A program made the translations under genes and the position numbers. From Prochloraceae cyanobacterium (GTDB lineage Bacteria > Cyanobacteriota > Cyanobacteriia > Cyanobacteriales > JASJDA01), in assembly GCA_030065755.1 (NCBI GenBank), contig JASJDA010000037.1, positions 1-36,960 on the forward strand: DNA of 36,960 bases, written 5' to 3'. This document shows, in pieces, positions 14,553-23,883 of the stretch (positions are counted from its first letter, which is position 1; each line of letters opens with the position of its first letter). The notes beneath the pieces were generated by a model. It was given only the letters and a program-made list of their open reading frames with translations. It was not told the origin of the DNA and made no database searches.

Positions 14553-15034
14553 TTTTCCTGCCTGTCTTCTGCTTGAATTAAATATCCTAGTTGACGGCGT
14601 GCTTCAAATAAACCAATAGCAACACTAACAGAAAGATTTAAACTTCGGACTTGGGGCTGACTTATGGGGATGTAAACCGTTGCGTCGCAACTTTCTAAAA
14701 CTGTAGATGGTAATCCTTTCGTTTCGCAACCAAATAGTAACCAGTCATCAGCTAAAAATTGACATTCGAGGTAATTAGATTTTCCACGGACGCTGAAGCC
14801 GATTAATCTGCCTCCTCTTTGCTGATGAATTGTTTGAAAATCTTTTAAGCTATTGTGATAGTGCAAATCTACATATGGCCAGTAGTCTAAACCAGCTCGT
14901 TTTAGATAGCGATCGCTAATCTCAAAGCCTAACGGGCCAACTAAATGCAACTCTGTTTGTGTTGCTGCACAAGTCCGAGATATATTTCCAGTATTTGGCG
15001 GAATTTCTGGGTTAACTAAAACGACCCTAGGCAT
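14549..15034 (-). CDS. trmL: tRNA (cytidine/uridine-2'-O-)-methyltransferase TrmL
   Basis: The 161-residue protein is a minimal SPOUT methyltransferase that 2'-O-methylates the wobble base (position 34) of certain tRNA-Leu species. Visible family motifs are VLVNPEIPPNTGNISRTCAA at the start, LLFGCETKGLP, and the knot IPISQPQVRSLNLSVSVAIG with the SAM-binding loop. Length and motifs are as usual for the family. It is the first gene of a three-gene minus-strand run with two CapA-like genes; the link looks like shared transcription rather than shared function. Confidence 0.93.
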   Translation of the reverse strand: MPRVVLVNPEIPPNTGNISRTCAATQTELHLVGPLGFEISDRYLKRAGLDYWPYVDLHYHNSLKDFQTIHQQRGGRLIGFSVRGKSNYLECQFLADDWLLFGCETKGLPSTVLESCDATVYIPISQPQVRSLNLSVSVAIGLFEARRQLGYLIQAEDRQEK

Positions 15035-15398
15035 TGAGATCCCAAATTAATGTGTGATTATATTTTTGTCAGCCTATTTCTCAAGGGCTAATATCCAAAG
15101 TTTTTTTTAAGATTTATCTTCAAACTCTCTTACACTCATCACACTTCCGATATTTCGACACAAATATCTTTTTATTGTTTCGAGATCTGGTAATATTTAA
15201 GTTACTTTATCTTTTAAGTACCTGCAGGAGTAGGGCATCAACAGCCGCAATTTAAAAGACAGACAAAAACTGCTTGCGGCCTGGCGTGTTAAAAATTGGA
15301 AAAAGTGAAGCCTCGCTCCATTCAACTTCGCTAGCATTTTTGTGAGTACTTTATCACTAGTTTGTTAGTAATAAATCATAATTGAACCATAACTAAAA
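15035..15398. other. Divergent intergenic region between trmL and ppk2
   Basis: It must contain promoters for both divergent units, but I cannot name a convincing -35/-10 pair. It is AT-rich, with a GC-richer patch near 15220-15330. I see no coding frame and no recognised RNA gene. Confidence 0.4.
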
Positions 15399-16265
15399 AT
15401 GAAAAACGATTTATTCATTGTTAAACCAGGTTTGAAAATTTCATTGAAAAAAGATTACGATCCTGCTTATAAAGGTGAGTACATTAATAAAGCTGGTGCT
15501 TCTGTCCAATTGTCGCAAAGTATCGAGCGACTAGCTAAATATCAAGATATGCTCTACGCTCAAAACACTTATGCTTTATTAATTATCCTTCAAGCTATGG
15601 ATGCTGCTGGTAAAGACGGCACGATTAAGCACGTTATGTCTGGGGTAAATCCTCAAGGATGTCAGGTGTTCAGCTTTAAAAGTCCGTCTGCTGAAGAACT
15701 CGATCATGACTACCTCTGGCGCTCTTTCAAAGCTTTACCAGAAAGGGGTAATATTGGAATCTTCAATCGTTCCTACTATGAAGAAGCTCTAGTAGTGCGC
15801 GTCCATCAAGAAATTTTAGACAAGCAGCAGTTGCCTCCAGAAGCTAAAACGAAAGATATTTGGAAACGCCGCTTTGAGGAAATCAATAATTTTGAAAAAT
15901 ACTTGGTTAGCAATGGTATTATTCTTCTTAAATTTTTTCTGAACGTTTCTAAATCAGAACAGAAAAAACGTTTTTTAGACCGTATTAATCGACCCGAAAA
16001 AAATTGGAAATTCTCAGTTAATGATGCCAAGGAACGCGCCTTTTGGAATGACTATCAAAAGGCTTATGAGGATATGTTTAACAATACCAGTACCAAGTGG
16101 GCTCCTTGGTATATTATTCCCGCAGATACCAAATGGTTTACGCGCCTTACAGTTGCTAATATTATTTGCGATAAATTGAAGTCACTAAATTTAGCCTATC
16201 CTACTGTCAGTGAGGAGCATAAAAACCAACTCCTAAAGGCAAAAGAAATGTTGGAAAATGAGTAA
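15399..16265 (+). CDS. Polyphosphate kinase 2 family protein
   Basis: The 288-residue protein matches PPK2-type polyphosphate:nucleotide phosphotransferases, which move phosphate between polyphosphate and nucleotides in the cytoplasm. The Walker A motif is in LQAMDAAGKDGT. GIFNRSYYEEALVVRVH carries the Walker B region. The lid is ERAFWNDYQKAYEDM, preceded by FFLNVSKSEQKKRFLDR. Length is typical of a one-domain PPK2. Whether it prefers AMP, ADP or GDP cannot be told from sequence by eye. It is monocistronic. Confidence 0.92.
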   Translation: MKNDLFIVKPGLKISLKKDYDPAYKGEYINKAGASVQLSQSIERLAKYQDMLYAQNTYALLIILQAMDAAGKDGTIKHVMSGVNPQGCQVFSFKSPSAEELDHDYLWRSFKALPERGNIGIFNRSYYEEALVVRVHQEILDKQQLPPEAKTKDIWKRRFEEINNFEKYLVSNGIILLKFFLNVSKSEQKKRFLDRINRPEKNWKFSVNDAKERAFWNDYQKAYEDMFNNTSTKWAPWYIIPADTKWFTRLTVANIICDKLKSLNLAYPTVSEEHKNQLLKAKEMLENE

Positions 16266-16605
16266 TCAAAGCAATTTTTCTGCTAGCAAATCTATGTCTT
16301 GACATTTTGGTCGCCATTTCCCCTTGGGGAATCCCTTCTTAATACTCTTGACAAAATGCCACTTTTATGAATTTAATTCTCTTCGATCGCGAGCCTCACC
16401 GTCAAGGGCGATCTCGAAGAGATCCGCGTAGCGGCGCGAGGGGTTTTGTTGTGGCTGTGTTTGTTTGAGTAGCAGTCCCCTCAGTCTTCATAGTTACTGT
16501 TCCGATCGCATCATCAAGTAAACTGAAGATCGGTTTAAATAATAATAATGGAGCCCTTGTTACTAGAATAAAGAAGCGCCAGGGCAAGAGAAAATAGGAT
16601 AAATT
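16266..16605. other. Gene-free stretch upstream of the Get3/ArsA gene
   Basis: It contains a perfect palindrome TTCCCCTTGGGGAA (around 16317-16330), a copy of a short palindromic repeat (16409-16425, listed separately), and a possible Shine-Dalgarno AGGA about 7 bp before the next ATG. I see no coding sequence. Confidence 0.45.
16409..16425. repeat. Short palindromic interspersed repeat, intergenic copy
   Basis: CGATCTCGAAGAGATCC here recurs as its complement at 25619-25635 inside the WD40 gene. The core GATCTC-GAA-GAGATC is a palindrome, and both copies are followed by a GTAG/CTACGG-type GC-rich tail. This type of small palindrome is scattered in many cyanobacterial genomes. Confidence 0.6.
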
Positions 16606-17706
16606 ATGGCCAAAATTCTGACATTTTTGGGCAAAGGCGGAAGTGGCCGCACAACAGTGGCGATCGCGGCGGCTAAAAAATTCGCCAGCCTAGGATCTAA
16701 AGTCCTTCTTGCTGGATCTGACCCCAGCCCTACCTTTGGCTTATTGTTAGGAGCATCCCCTGGATTTGACCCAGTAGAAATAGCCCCTAACCTATCTGCA
16801 CTGCAGTTAAAATCTACATTAATGCTAGAGCGGAGTTGGGAACAAGTAAAGGATCTAGAGGCGCAATACCTACGATCGCCAACCCTCAAAGATGTCTACG
16901 GTCAAGAATTAGGCATCTTACCAGGGATGGATTGTGCTCTAGATCTTAATGCTATTCGGGAGTTCGACCAAAGCGGGAAATACGATGTTATCATTTACGA
17001 TGGCGCTGGCGGTTTAGCTAGTTTGAGGATGCTGGGAATGCCAGAAATAATGAGTTGGTATATCCGTCGATTTCGCCGAGTATTCACCGAATCAGATGTG
17101 GGTAAAGCTCTGTCTCCTTTCATTCAACCCATTACCAGCGCTATCTTAAACGTAAGCTGGACTGCTGAAGATTTAACTAGTGGGGAACCGACTCAAAAAA
17201 CTAACCAAATCCTCGACGAAGGTAAAGCAGCTTTGGCAGATCCTAACCGCGTCGCTGCTTATCTGGTGACAACTGAGGACCCCGCTGCGATCGCTACTGC
17301 TAAATATCTCTGGGGTAGCGCGCAACAAATTGGCTTGACTGTAGGTGGCGTTATTCTTAACTTTGGTGAGGTGACAGAGGCGATCGCTACTGACTTTTCA
17401 CCCCTCGGTGTTACCTCTTTACCCCGTCGCGTCGGCGATGACTGGCAACCCCTTGTCGATGCTTTGCCCAACTTACGAGACGCAACTCAAGCTCCTAAGC
17501 CTTTTACCATAGATACTTCAAATCGTCAAGTAAAAGTATTTTTGCCAGGTTTTGACAAAAAACAGGTAAAACTAACGCAATACGGGCCAGAAATCACCAT
17601 TGAAGCCGGAGATCAACGGAGAAATCTTTTCCTACCTCCTTCCTTAGAAGGAAGACCCGTCAAAGGAGCAAAATTTCAAGAGGGATATTTAATCATTTCA
17701 CTGTAA
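16606..17706 (+). CDS. Get3/ArsA-fold ATPase, putative tail-anchored protein targeting factor
   Basis: The 366-residue protein starts with a deviant Walker A GKGGSGRTT (9-17). The usual second lysine is Arg15, while the first lysine, Lys10, is kept. YDVIIYDGAGG gives the Walker B region. Residues about 90-200 cover the client-binding helical part, and the last 80 residues (KVFLPGFDKKQVKLTQYGPEITI...) look like an HSP20/alpha-crystallin-type domain, an architecture known for cyanobacterial and chloroplast Get3-like proteins. Such proteins may target membrane proteins; the client here is unknown. chlG begins 4 bp after the stop, so the two are co-transcribed. AGGA lies about 7 bp before the ATG. 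Confidence 0.85.
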   Translation: MAKILTFLGKGGSGRTTVAIAAAKKFASLGSKVLLAGSDPSPTFGLLLGASPGFDPVEIAPNLSALQLKSTLMLERSWEQVKDLEAQYLRSPTLKDVYGQELGILPGMDCALDLNAIREFDQSGKYDVIIYDGAGGLASLRMLGMPEIMSWYIRRFRRVFTESDVGKALSPFIQPITSAILNVSWTAEDLTSGEPTQKTNQILDEGKAALADPNRVAAYLVTTEDPAAIATAKYLWGSAQQIGLTVGGVILNFGEVTEAIATDFSPLGVTSLPRRVGDDWQPLVDALPNLRDATQAPKPFTIDTSNRQVKVFLPGFDKKQVKLTQYGPEITIEAGDQRRNLFLPPSLEGRPVKGAKFQEGYLIISL

Positions 17707-17710
17707 GCTT

Positions 17711-18715
17711 ATGTCTAATCCTTCCAGTTCCGAACCAAGTAAAGTGCAAATCGAAGAACAAGACGCTCGAGCGTCTAAAGCCAGACAACTCTTAGGAATG
17801 AAAGGGGCTGCCTCTGGAGAAACTTCGATTTGGAAAATACGCCTGCAACTGATGAAGCCAATTACCTGGATACCTCTGATGTGGGGGGTAATTTGCGGTG
17901 CCGCTTCTTCAGGGGGCTATACTTGGACGATCGAAGATATTATTAAAGCAGCAGCCTGTATGTTACTAGCAGGGCCGTTGATGGCAGGATATACTCAAAC
18001 TCTAAACGATTTCTGCGATCGCGAAATTGATGCTATTAACGAACCTTACCGTCCCATTCCTTCTGGTGCCATATCAGTGCCGCAAGTAATAACTCAAGTT
18101 CTGGTGCTGTTATTTGCAGGTTTTGGTCTTGCCTACTTTTTAGATGTTTGGGCAGGTCACGACTTTCCCAGCGTAACTTGCATTGCCCTCGGAGGAGCAT
18201 TTCTAGCTTATATCTATTCTGCCGAACCCTTTAAGTTGAAAAAGAATGGCTGGCTTGGTAACTACGCCCTCGGTGCTAGTTATATTGCCATACCTTGGTG
18301 GGCAGGTCACGCTTTATTTGGGGAACTAAACTGGACGATCGTTATTTTAACCCTATTCTACAGTTTGGCAGGATTGGGGATCGCAGTGGTCAACGACTTC
18401 AAAAGTGTAGAGGGCGACAGTACATTAGGTTTGAAATCTTTGCCTGTTATGTTTGGCATTACTACCGCAGCCTGGATTTGCGTAATAATGATAGATGTTT
18501 TTCAAGCAGGGATAGCACTTTATCTGATCGCGATCGAACAACAACTCTACGCTACCATCGTCTTGTTGCTGGTTATTCCTCAAATTACTTTTCAGGATAT
18601 GTATTTCCTGCGCGATCCCCTCAAAAATGACGTTAAATATCAAGCTAGCGCTCAACCCTTTTTAGTTATCGGGATGCTCGTAACAGGTCTGGCTTTAGGT
18701 CATGCTGGAGTTTAA
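17711..18715 (+). CDS. chlG: Chlorophyll a synthase ChlG
   Basis: ChlG attaches the phytyl or geranylgeranyl tail to chlorophyllide, the last step of chlorophyll a synthesis, in thylakoid or plasma membrane. The 334-residue protein is a UbiA-type prenyltransferase with about nine hydrophobic helices. The first Asp-rich motif is NDFCDREIDAINEPYRPIPS and the second is DFKSVEGDSTLGLKSLPVMFG. The N-terminal 40 residues are polar, as is normal. Close coupling to the Get3/ArsA-like gene suggests co-expression with a membrane-targeting factor. All expected motifs are present. Confidence 0.96.
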   Translation: MSNPSSSEPSKVQIEEQDARASKARQLLGMKGAASGETSIWKIRLQLMKPITWIPLMWGVICGAASSGGYTWTIEDIIKAAACMLLAGPLMAGYTQTLNDFCDREIDAINEPYRPIPSGAISVPQVITQVLVLLFAGFGLAYFLDVWAGHDFPSVTCIALGGAFLAYIYSAEPFKLKKNGWLGNYALGASYIAIPWWAGHALFGELNWTIVILTLFYSLAGLGIAVVNDFKSVEGDSTLGLKSLPVMFGITTAAWICVIMIDVFQAGIALYLIAIEQQLYATIVLLLVIPQITFQDMYFLRDPLKNDVKYQASAQPFLVIGMLVTGLALGHAGV

Positions 18716-18744
18716 AACTAGGGGTCGATCTGTACAATAGCCAA

Positions 18745-18906
18745 ACCGATTCAGTAATCAAGAGCAATCATCAATTGAGAGGGAGAGGGAAGTGTGGGGA
18801 GAATGAAGTAATGAAGCTTTTTGCCCTCTCTTTTTTCCCTCTCTTCCCACACTCCCCCCTCTCCCCCATCTCACCTAACCAGGGATTTTGGCATTACTGA
18901 ATCGGT
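18745..18906. repeat. MITE-like element, about 162 bp, with 14-bp terminal inverted repeats
   Basis: ACCGATTCAGTAAT (18745-18758) returns as its exact complement at 18893-18906. Inside is a purine-rich arm (about 18777-18805) and a complementary pyrimidine-rich arm (about 18825-18870) that could fold into a long hairpin. It lies between the convergent chlG and carB genes. A similar CT-rich motif (TCCCCACACTCCCC) recurs at 35255-35270. Confidence 0.65.
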
Positions 18907-18943
18907 GTTCTAGGGCGGAGGGAGAGAAGGTCGAGCAACAAGT

Positions 18944-21900
18944 CTATTGATGATAATCTTGTAAAGCCTTTACTTCTAAAGGCACAGACTGCAAAGAGCG
19001 AATTGCTGCTACTGTTGCTTTAGCACCGGCGATCGTCGTAATAATGGGCAATTTGTAATCTAAAGCGGTGCGACGGATCGAGCGAGCATCTGTTTGGGAT
19101 TCTTCCCCCGTGGGAGTATTAATAATAAACTGGATGTCCTTATTTTTAATCCAGTCGATAACGTGGGGACGACCTTCGTGGAGTTTTAAGACCAACTCTA
19201 CGTCAGATATGCCTTGTTCTTGTAAAACGCGACGAGTACCGGAAGTAGCAACGATGTTAAAGCCCAACTCGATCAATTCCTTAACCACTGGTACGGCTGC
19301 TTCTTTGTCGCGATCGCTCAAGGAAACAAATACTGTGCCCGACAAAGACAACTGTACTCCGGCAGCCAATTCAGCTTTAGCAAATGCCCTGCCAAAATCC
19401 GTATCTATGCCCATTACTTCGCCTGTAGAGCGCATTTCTGGTCCCAATAGAGTATCGCTACCTTGAAACTTATCAAAGGGCAATACAGCCTCTTTAACCG
19501 CCATATGCTGGGGAATTATTTCGTTGCTAATTCCGAGAAACTCTAGGGTTTGACCTGCCATAATGCGAGAGGCTATTTTTGCCAAAGGCAGACCAATGGC
19601 TTTAGATACGTAGGGAATAGTACGAGAAGCGCGGGGATTAGCTTCTAAAATATATACGGTATCGCCTTGGACTGCATATTGAATATTCATTAGCCCCTCT
19701 ACTTTCAAAGCATTGGCTAGTTTTACCGTCCAGTTGCGAATTGTCTCTAAAGCTGTTGGGGACAGAGAAGTATGGGGAATAGAACAAGCAGAGTCGCCAG
19801 AGTGAACCCCTGCTTGTTCTATATGTTCCATAATGCCGCCGATAACTACATTTCCGGCGCGATCGGATAAAGCATCTACATCCACTTCAATGGCATTTTC
19901 TAGGAACTTGTCAATTAAGATTGGGTGTTCTGGTTCTACCTGTACGGCAAAATTCATATACCGTTCCAGATCTGCATCAGAATAGACAATTTCCATTGCC
20001 CGTCCTCCCAAAACATAAGAAGGACGAACTACCACAGGATAGCCGATACGACTCGAAATTTGCAAAGATTCTTCATAACTGCGGGAAATCCCATTAGCAG
20101 GCTGTTTAATATCCAATTCCCGCAGAATTTTCTCAAACCTTTCCCTATCTTCAGCAGTGTCGATCGAGTCGGGAGAAGTTCCCCAAATGCGAGTATTTAC
20201 ACCCTCTCCCTCGGCGCGAGATTCTAAATACTCTTGTAAAGGTACGGCCAACTTAAGAGGAGTTTGACCGCCAAACTGAACGATAATACCTTCAGGATTT
20301 TCAACTTCGATGATGTTGAGAACGTCTTCTTTGGTTAGGGGTTCAAAATAGAGGCGATCGCTCGTATCGTAGTCAGTAGAAACTGTCTCGGGGTTAGAGT
20401 TGACCATAATTGTCTCGAACCCGTCTTCTATCAGTGAAAAAGAAGCACAACAGCAACAATAATCGAATTCTATTCCCTGTCCGATCCGGTTGGGACCTCC
20501 TCCTAAAATAGCGACTTTACGCTTAGTAGACGGTATAACTTCTGATTCTCCTTCTTCATAGGTGGAATAGTAGTAAGGAGTAAAGGCTTCAAATTCAGCA
20601 GCACAGGTATCGACCAACTTATAAACTGGAACTATCCCTAACTGTTTTCTGTAGGCGCGTACTTCGTCTTCAGTAGTTTTAGTAGCAAAAGCAATTTGAC
20701 GATCGCTGAACCCTTGCTGTTTGACAAAGCGCATTTGTTCTTGGTTTATATCCTCTAAGGAAGTGCGCTTGAGAAACTTCTCAGTTTCTAGCAACTCCTG
20801 CATTTTGTCTAAAAACCAGATATCGATCGCGGTCAGTTCGTGAATTTCTTCTACACTCATCCCCAGTTTCAAAGCATTATAGAGAGAAAAAGCTCTTTCT
20901 GGATTGGGGGTGCGCAAACTCGAACGAACTTGTGCTAGAGATGGGAGAGTTTCTGGTCGATCGCAGCCAAAACCATAGCGTCCTATTTCCAGACTGCGCA
21001 AGGCTTTTTGAAAAGATTCGCAAAAAGTACGACCGATCGCCATTGCTTCCCCTACCGATTTCATCTGGGTAGAAAGGATCGCTTTGCTACCTGGAAATTT
21101 CTCGAAAGCGAAGCGAGGTACTTTCGTAACCACGTAATCAATAGTAGGTTCAAAAGAAGCAGGAGTTTGTTTAGTGATGTCGTTGGGAATTTCATCGAGA
21201 GTATAACCTACCGCCAATTTAGCGGCAAATTTAGCGATGGGGAAACCCGTTGCTTTCGATGCCAAAGCAGACGATCGAGATACTCTGGGGTTCATCTCAA
21301 TTACGACCACTTCCCCGTTAAGAGGATTTACGGCAAACTGAATATTAGATCCTCCCGTTTCTACTCCAATTTCGCGAATTATTTTCTGAGAGTAATCTCG
21401 CAGGCGTTGATATTCTTTATCTGTGAGGGTTTGGGCTGGGGCTACCGTAATAGAATCTCCCGTGTGAACCCCCATGGGATCGATGTTTTCGATACTGCAG
21501 ATAATCACTACATTATCTGCTAAATCCCGCATCACCTCTAGTTCGTATTCTTTCCATCCCAACAGAGATTTTTCGACCAAGATTTGGGAGACTGGAGAAG
21601 TATCGATACCGTATTTAGCTATTTCTTCGTATTCTTCCTGGTTGTAGGCAATACCTCCTCCACTTCCACCGAGGGTGAAAGCAGGGCGAATAATGAGAGG
21701 ATAGGAACCAATTTCAGTGGCGATCGCTTTAGCTTCGTCTAGATTGTTGGCAATTCCAGAAGGACACACGGGAATGTCAATCTTCTTCATTGCTTCCTTA
21801 AACAATAAGCGATCCTCGGCCTTTTCTATTGCTGGAAGTTTCGCACCAATTAGTTCGACTCCGTATTTATCTAGTACGCCATTTTTTGCCAGCGTTACAG

Positions 21901-22225
21901 CCACATTTAGGGCAGTTTGACCCCCCATAGTAGGCAAAAGGGCATGGGGTTTTTCTTTGGCTATTACCTTTTCCACCATTTCTGGTGTCAGTGGTTCGAT
22001 GTAAGTGCGATCGGCCATTTCTGGATCGGTCATAATTGAAGCGGGATTGGAATTGACCAAAACCACGTAATAGCCTTCTTCCCGCAGTGCCTTACAAGCC
22101 TGCGTACCAGAATAATCAAATTCGCAGGCTTGCCCAATTACAATTGGGCCAGAACCAAGAAGCAATATTTTATGAAGATCGTCGCGGCGTGGCATAGCTT
22201 TTAAGGTCACAGATGGAAGTGCCAA
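18944..22225 (-). CDS. carB: Carbamoyl-phosphate synthase large subunit
   Basis: The 1093-residue protein is full length. CarB makes carbamoyl phosphate from ammonia, bicarbonate and two ATP for arginine and pyrimidine synthesis, with CarA supplying ammonia from glutamine. Two homologous ATP-grasp halves are visible. The first has [20 protein letters not shown] near the start, [17 protein letters not shown] and [20 protein letters not shown]. The second has [39 protein letters not shown] and [18 protein letters not shown]. The C-terminal regulatory domain follows ([19 protein letters not shown]). carA is not in the window. A small XRE regulator lies 73 bp or more upstream on the same strand. 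Confidence 0.97.
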   Translation of the reverse strand: MALPSVTLKAMPRRDDLHKILLLGSGPIVIGQACEFDYSGTQACKALREEGYYVVLVNSNPASIMTDPEMADRTYIEPLTPEMVEKVIAKEKPHALLPTMGGQTALNVAVTLAKNGVLDKYGVELIGAKLPAIEKAEDRLLFKEAMKKIDIPVCPSGIANNLDEAKAIATEIGSYPLIIRPAFTLGGSGGGIAYNQEEYEEIAKYGIDTSPVSQILVEKSLLGWKEYELEVMRDLADNVVIICSIENIDPMGVHTGDSITVAPAQTLTDKEYQRLRDYSQKIIREIGVETGGSNIQFAVNPLNGEVVVIEMNPRVSRSSALASKATGFPIAKFAAKLAVGYTLDEIPNDITKQTPASFEPTIDYVVTKVPRFAFEKFPGSKAILSTQMKSVGEAMAIGRTFCESFQKALRSLEIGRYGFGCDRPETLPSLAQVRSSLRTPNPERAFSLYNALKLGMSVEEIHELTAIDIWFLDKMQELLETEKFLKRTSLEDINQEQMRFVKQQGFSDRQIAFATKTTEDEVRAYRKQLGIVPVYKLVDTCAAEFEAFTPYYYSTYEEGESEVIPSTKRKVAILGGGPNRIGQGIEFDYCCCCASFSLIEDGFETIMVNSNPETVSTDYDTSDRLYFEPLTKEDVLNIIEVENPEGIIVQFGGQTPLKLAVPLQEYLESRAEGEGVNTRIWGTSPDSIDTAEDRERFEKILRELDIKQPANGISRSYEESLQISSRIGYPVVVRPSYVLGGRAMEIVYSDADLERYMNFAVQVEPEHPILIDKFLENAIEVDVDALSDRAGNVVIGGIMEHIEQAGVHSGDSACSIPHTSLSPTALETIRNWTVKLANALKVEGLMNIQYAVQGDTVYILEANPRASRTIPYVSKAIGLPLAKIASRIMAGQTLEFLGISNEIIPQHMAVKEAVLPFDKFQGSDTLLGPEMRSTGEVMGIDTDFGRAFAKAELAAGVQLSLSGTVFVSLSDRDKEAAVPVVKELIELGFNIVATSGTRRVLQEQGISDVELVLKLHEGRPHVIDWIKNKDIQFIINTPTGEESQTDARSIRRTALDYKLPIITTIAGAKATVAAIRSLQSVPLEVKALQDYHQ

Positions 22226-22298
22226 TTATTTTATAGGCACTTACCCCTCTCCCTAACCACTGTTTTATTTAGGTTTAAGGAGTTGGAGTTTTTGCCAG

Positions 22299-22571
22299 TT
22301 ATTCTTTAGACTCTTTTTTCTGTGATGCTAACTCAGGTGGCAATAATGAGTCTGGCAACTCGTCTAAACTTCTATTTACCGCTTTGCAAAAAGCTTTCAT
22401 CTGATACACGGTCATGGTCGGTTCGGCTTCTCCCCGTTCCCATCGACTGATGCTGGAAACAGAGACCCCCATCAATCTCACTAGGTCTTCTTGAGATAGT
22501 CCAGCAGCTAGACGAAGTTGTTTGAAAGGAGAATCTGTGTTTTGTGGTTGACCTTTCTTTGGTCTTGGCAT
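22299..22571 (-). CDS. Small XRE-family helix-turn-helix regulator
   Basis: From the ATG at 22571 the protein has 90 residues beginning MPRPKKGQPQ. The helix-turn-helix is FKQLRLAAGLSQEDLVRLMG and VSVSSISRWERGEAEPT, followed by a polar C-terminal tail. It should bind DNA as a dimer; the target is unknown. An in-frame ATG at 22616 would add 15 residues (MFFSNKLVNQLSLKN). Neither start has a clear Shine-Dalgarno, and I prefer the one that begins just before the basic segment. It reads towards carB and could be co-transcribed with it. Confidence 0.8.
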   Translation of the reverse strand: MPRPKKGQPQNTDSPFKQLRLAAGLSQEDLVRLMGVSVSSISRWERGEAEPTMTVYQMKAFCKAVNRSLDELPDSLLPPELASQKKESKE

Positions 22572-22616
22572 ATTTTTTAAACTTAATTGATTAACTAGTT
22601 TATTTGAGAAAAACAT

Positions 22617-23139
22617 GGGGAATAATTAAACATCCCTAACTTTATGCATACATAAACTCAAGGTAATATGACAACTTGTTGATGCGGGGACAATAAGGGA
22701 AGCTATCAGAGTAGTCCTGAAAATCCCACAATAGTCGCTATATGACATTTAACTTTGAACATATTCTAGAGATTGTCTGTAATTGCGATCGCAGCACAAA
22801 ATCCCTCGATCGCTTAGGGTTGCGAAAGTGGATTAATAAAGTTGTTAATTTTATAAAAAATTGAAAGCATTGGTAACACATATAACAGTTTTTTCGAAAA
22901 AACCAAGAAAATTGAAAAAAGAGACAAGAATAATTTTAAATGGTTATTATTTGTTTTTATATCAAATCTACAGGTGATGTAGCTAACTTGAAAACTTGGG
23001 AACAAATAATCTTTGACATCGTCTATTCTGCACAGACGCATTAGCTATATCTTGCTCATAGGGTCGATCTCGGACTATTTTATCTTTATTTTTTATAAAA
23101 AGTTGCGCACAGGTAAAACTCAATCCCAAAATCGTGCGG
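22617..23139. other. AT-rich gene-free stretch
   Basis: Nothing is supportable here apart from the promoter that must serve the XRE gene and the 3' end of the ParB-like gene. A 75-codon minus-strand frame at 22814-23041 has low-complexity hydrophobic content and no start signal. No hairpin with a T-run was seen. Confidence 0.4.
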
Positions 23140-23871
23140 TCAATTCCATCGATCGATAATATCGAGCATTTTTTCTTTAGAAAGAGTACCTTTGGGTAGG
23201 CATTCTTGTACTTCCTTAAAGGTCTTAAATTTTTTTGTCTGGTTTTTCTCTTTCTCCTCTCGAAGTCGATCGGCTATTTTGGTCGCTTTTTTATTCCCTA
23301 GAAAAGCTAATTTTTTAATAACCATTTGGTAAAATGTTGGCTCTAAAATGCGATCGAATGCTTCTAATGGTGGTAGAGGCTTGGGTATTTTAGAATCAAT
23401 ATTTTTTATAATTTCAAGCTTAGATTGTTCGATATTGGTGCTAATTTTTTCGCCTAAGTCAGTCTGTAATTTGCCGAGCATAGAGGTAATATTATTCAAT
23501 TGCAGCTCAGTTGTATTGGGTTGTTTGGAGTTAGAATCAATCGTATTTGATACCTTCTGAATTGCTTCAAGCTGTTCGAGAGCAATCTCAATAGCATCCC
23601 GATCGAAAATAAAAACTCGAAGACGATCGGGTAATTTTGGCTCTAATTCTATAGCTTTTAAAGTTGCATAATATTCTAAATATCCAGAGATTAGTTGATA
23701 AGACTCTACTCCAGTTCTTTTGACTATAGGAATTGTTAATAATCCTTGTAGCTTAACAATAGAATGTGCTAAATGTTCGATTTCTAATTTTTTAGTTTCC
23801 GGATTAAAATTAGAGTCTTCTGGTTTAAGTTCAATACTATCTAAATCTACTAATGACGTTGATAAATCCAT
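23140..23871 (-). CDS. ParB-like N-terminal domain protein with non-canonical motif
   Basis: The 243-residue protein starts with a ParB/Sulfiredoxin-like fold (DLDSIELKPEDSNFNPETK, then LAHSIVKLQGLLTIPIVKR and YQLISGYLEYYATLKA). In ParB the last segment normally reads GERR, whose arginines bind CTP. Here it is GYLE, so CTP-dependent clamp behaviour is doubtful. A central polar segment is followed by a C-terminal basic helical part (KKATKIADRLREEKEKNQTKKFK, then LPKGTLSKEKMLDIIDRW) with no standard ParB helix-turn-helix that I can see. It starts 12 bp after the nuclease-ParA gene stops, so the two form an operon. It may be an adaptor for that ATPase rather than a centromere-binding partition protein. 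Confidence 0.75.
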   Translation of the reverse strand: MDLSTSLVDLDSIELKPEDSNFNPETKKLEIEHLAHSIVKLQGLLTIPIVKRTGVESYQLISGYLEYYATLKAIELEPKLPDRLRVFIFDRDAIEIALEQLEAIQKVSNTIDSNSKQPNTTELQLNNITSMLGKLQTDLGEKISTNIEQSKLEIIKNIDSKIPKPLPPLEAFDRILEPTFYQMVIKKLAFLGNKKATKIADRLREEKEKNQTKKFKTFKEVQECLPKGTLSKEKMLDIIDRWN

Positions 23872-23883
23872 ATTTCTTTAATT

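Noticed and set aside
22814-23041. 75-codon minus-strand frame
   Set aside because: AT-rich, low-complexity hydrophobic product with no start signal.
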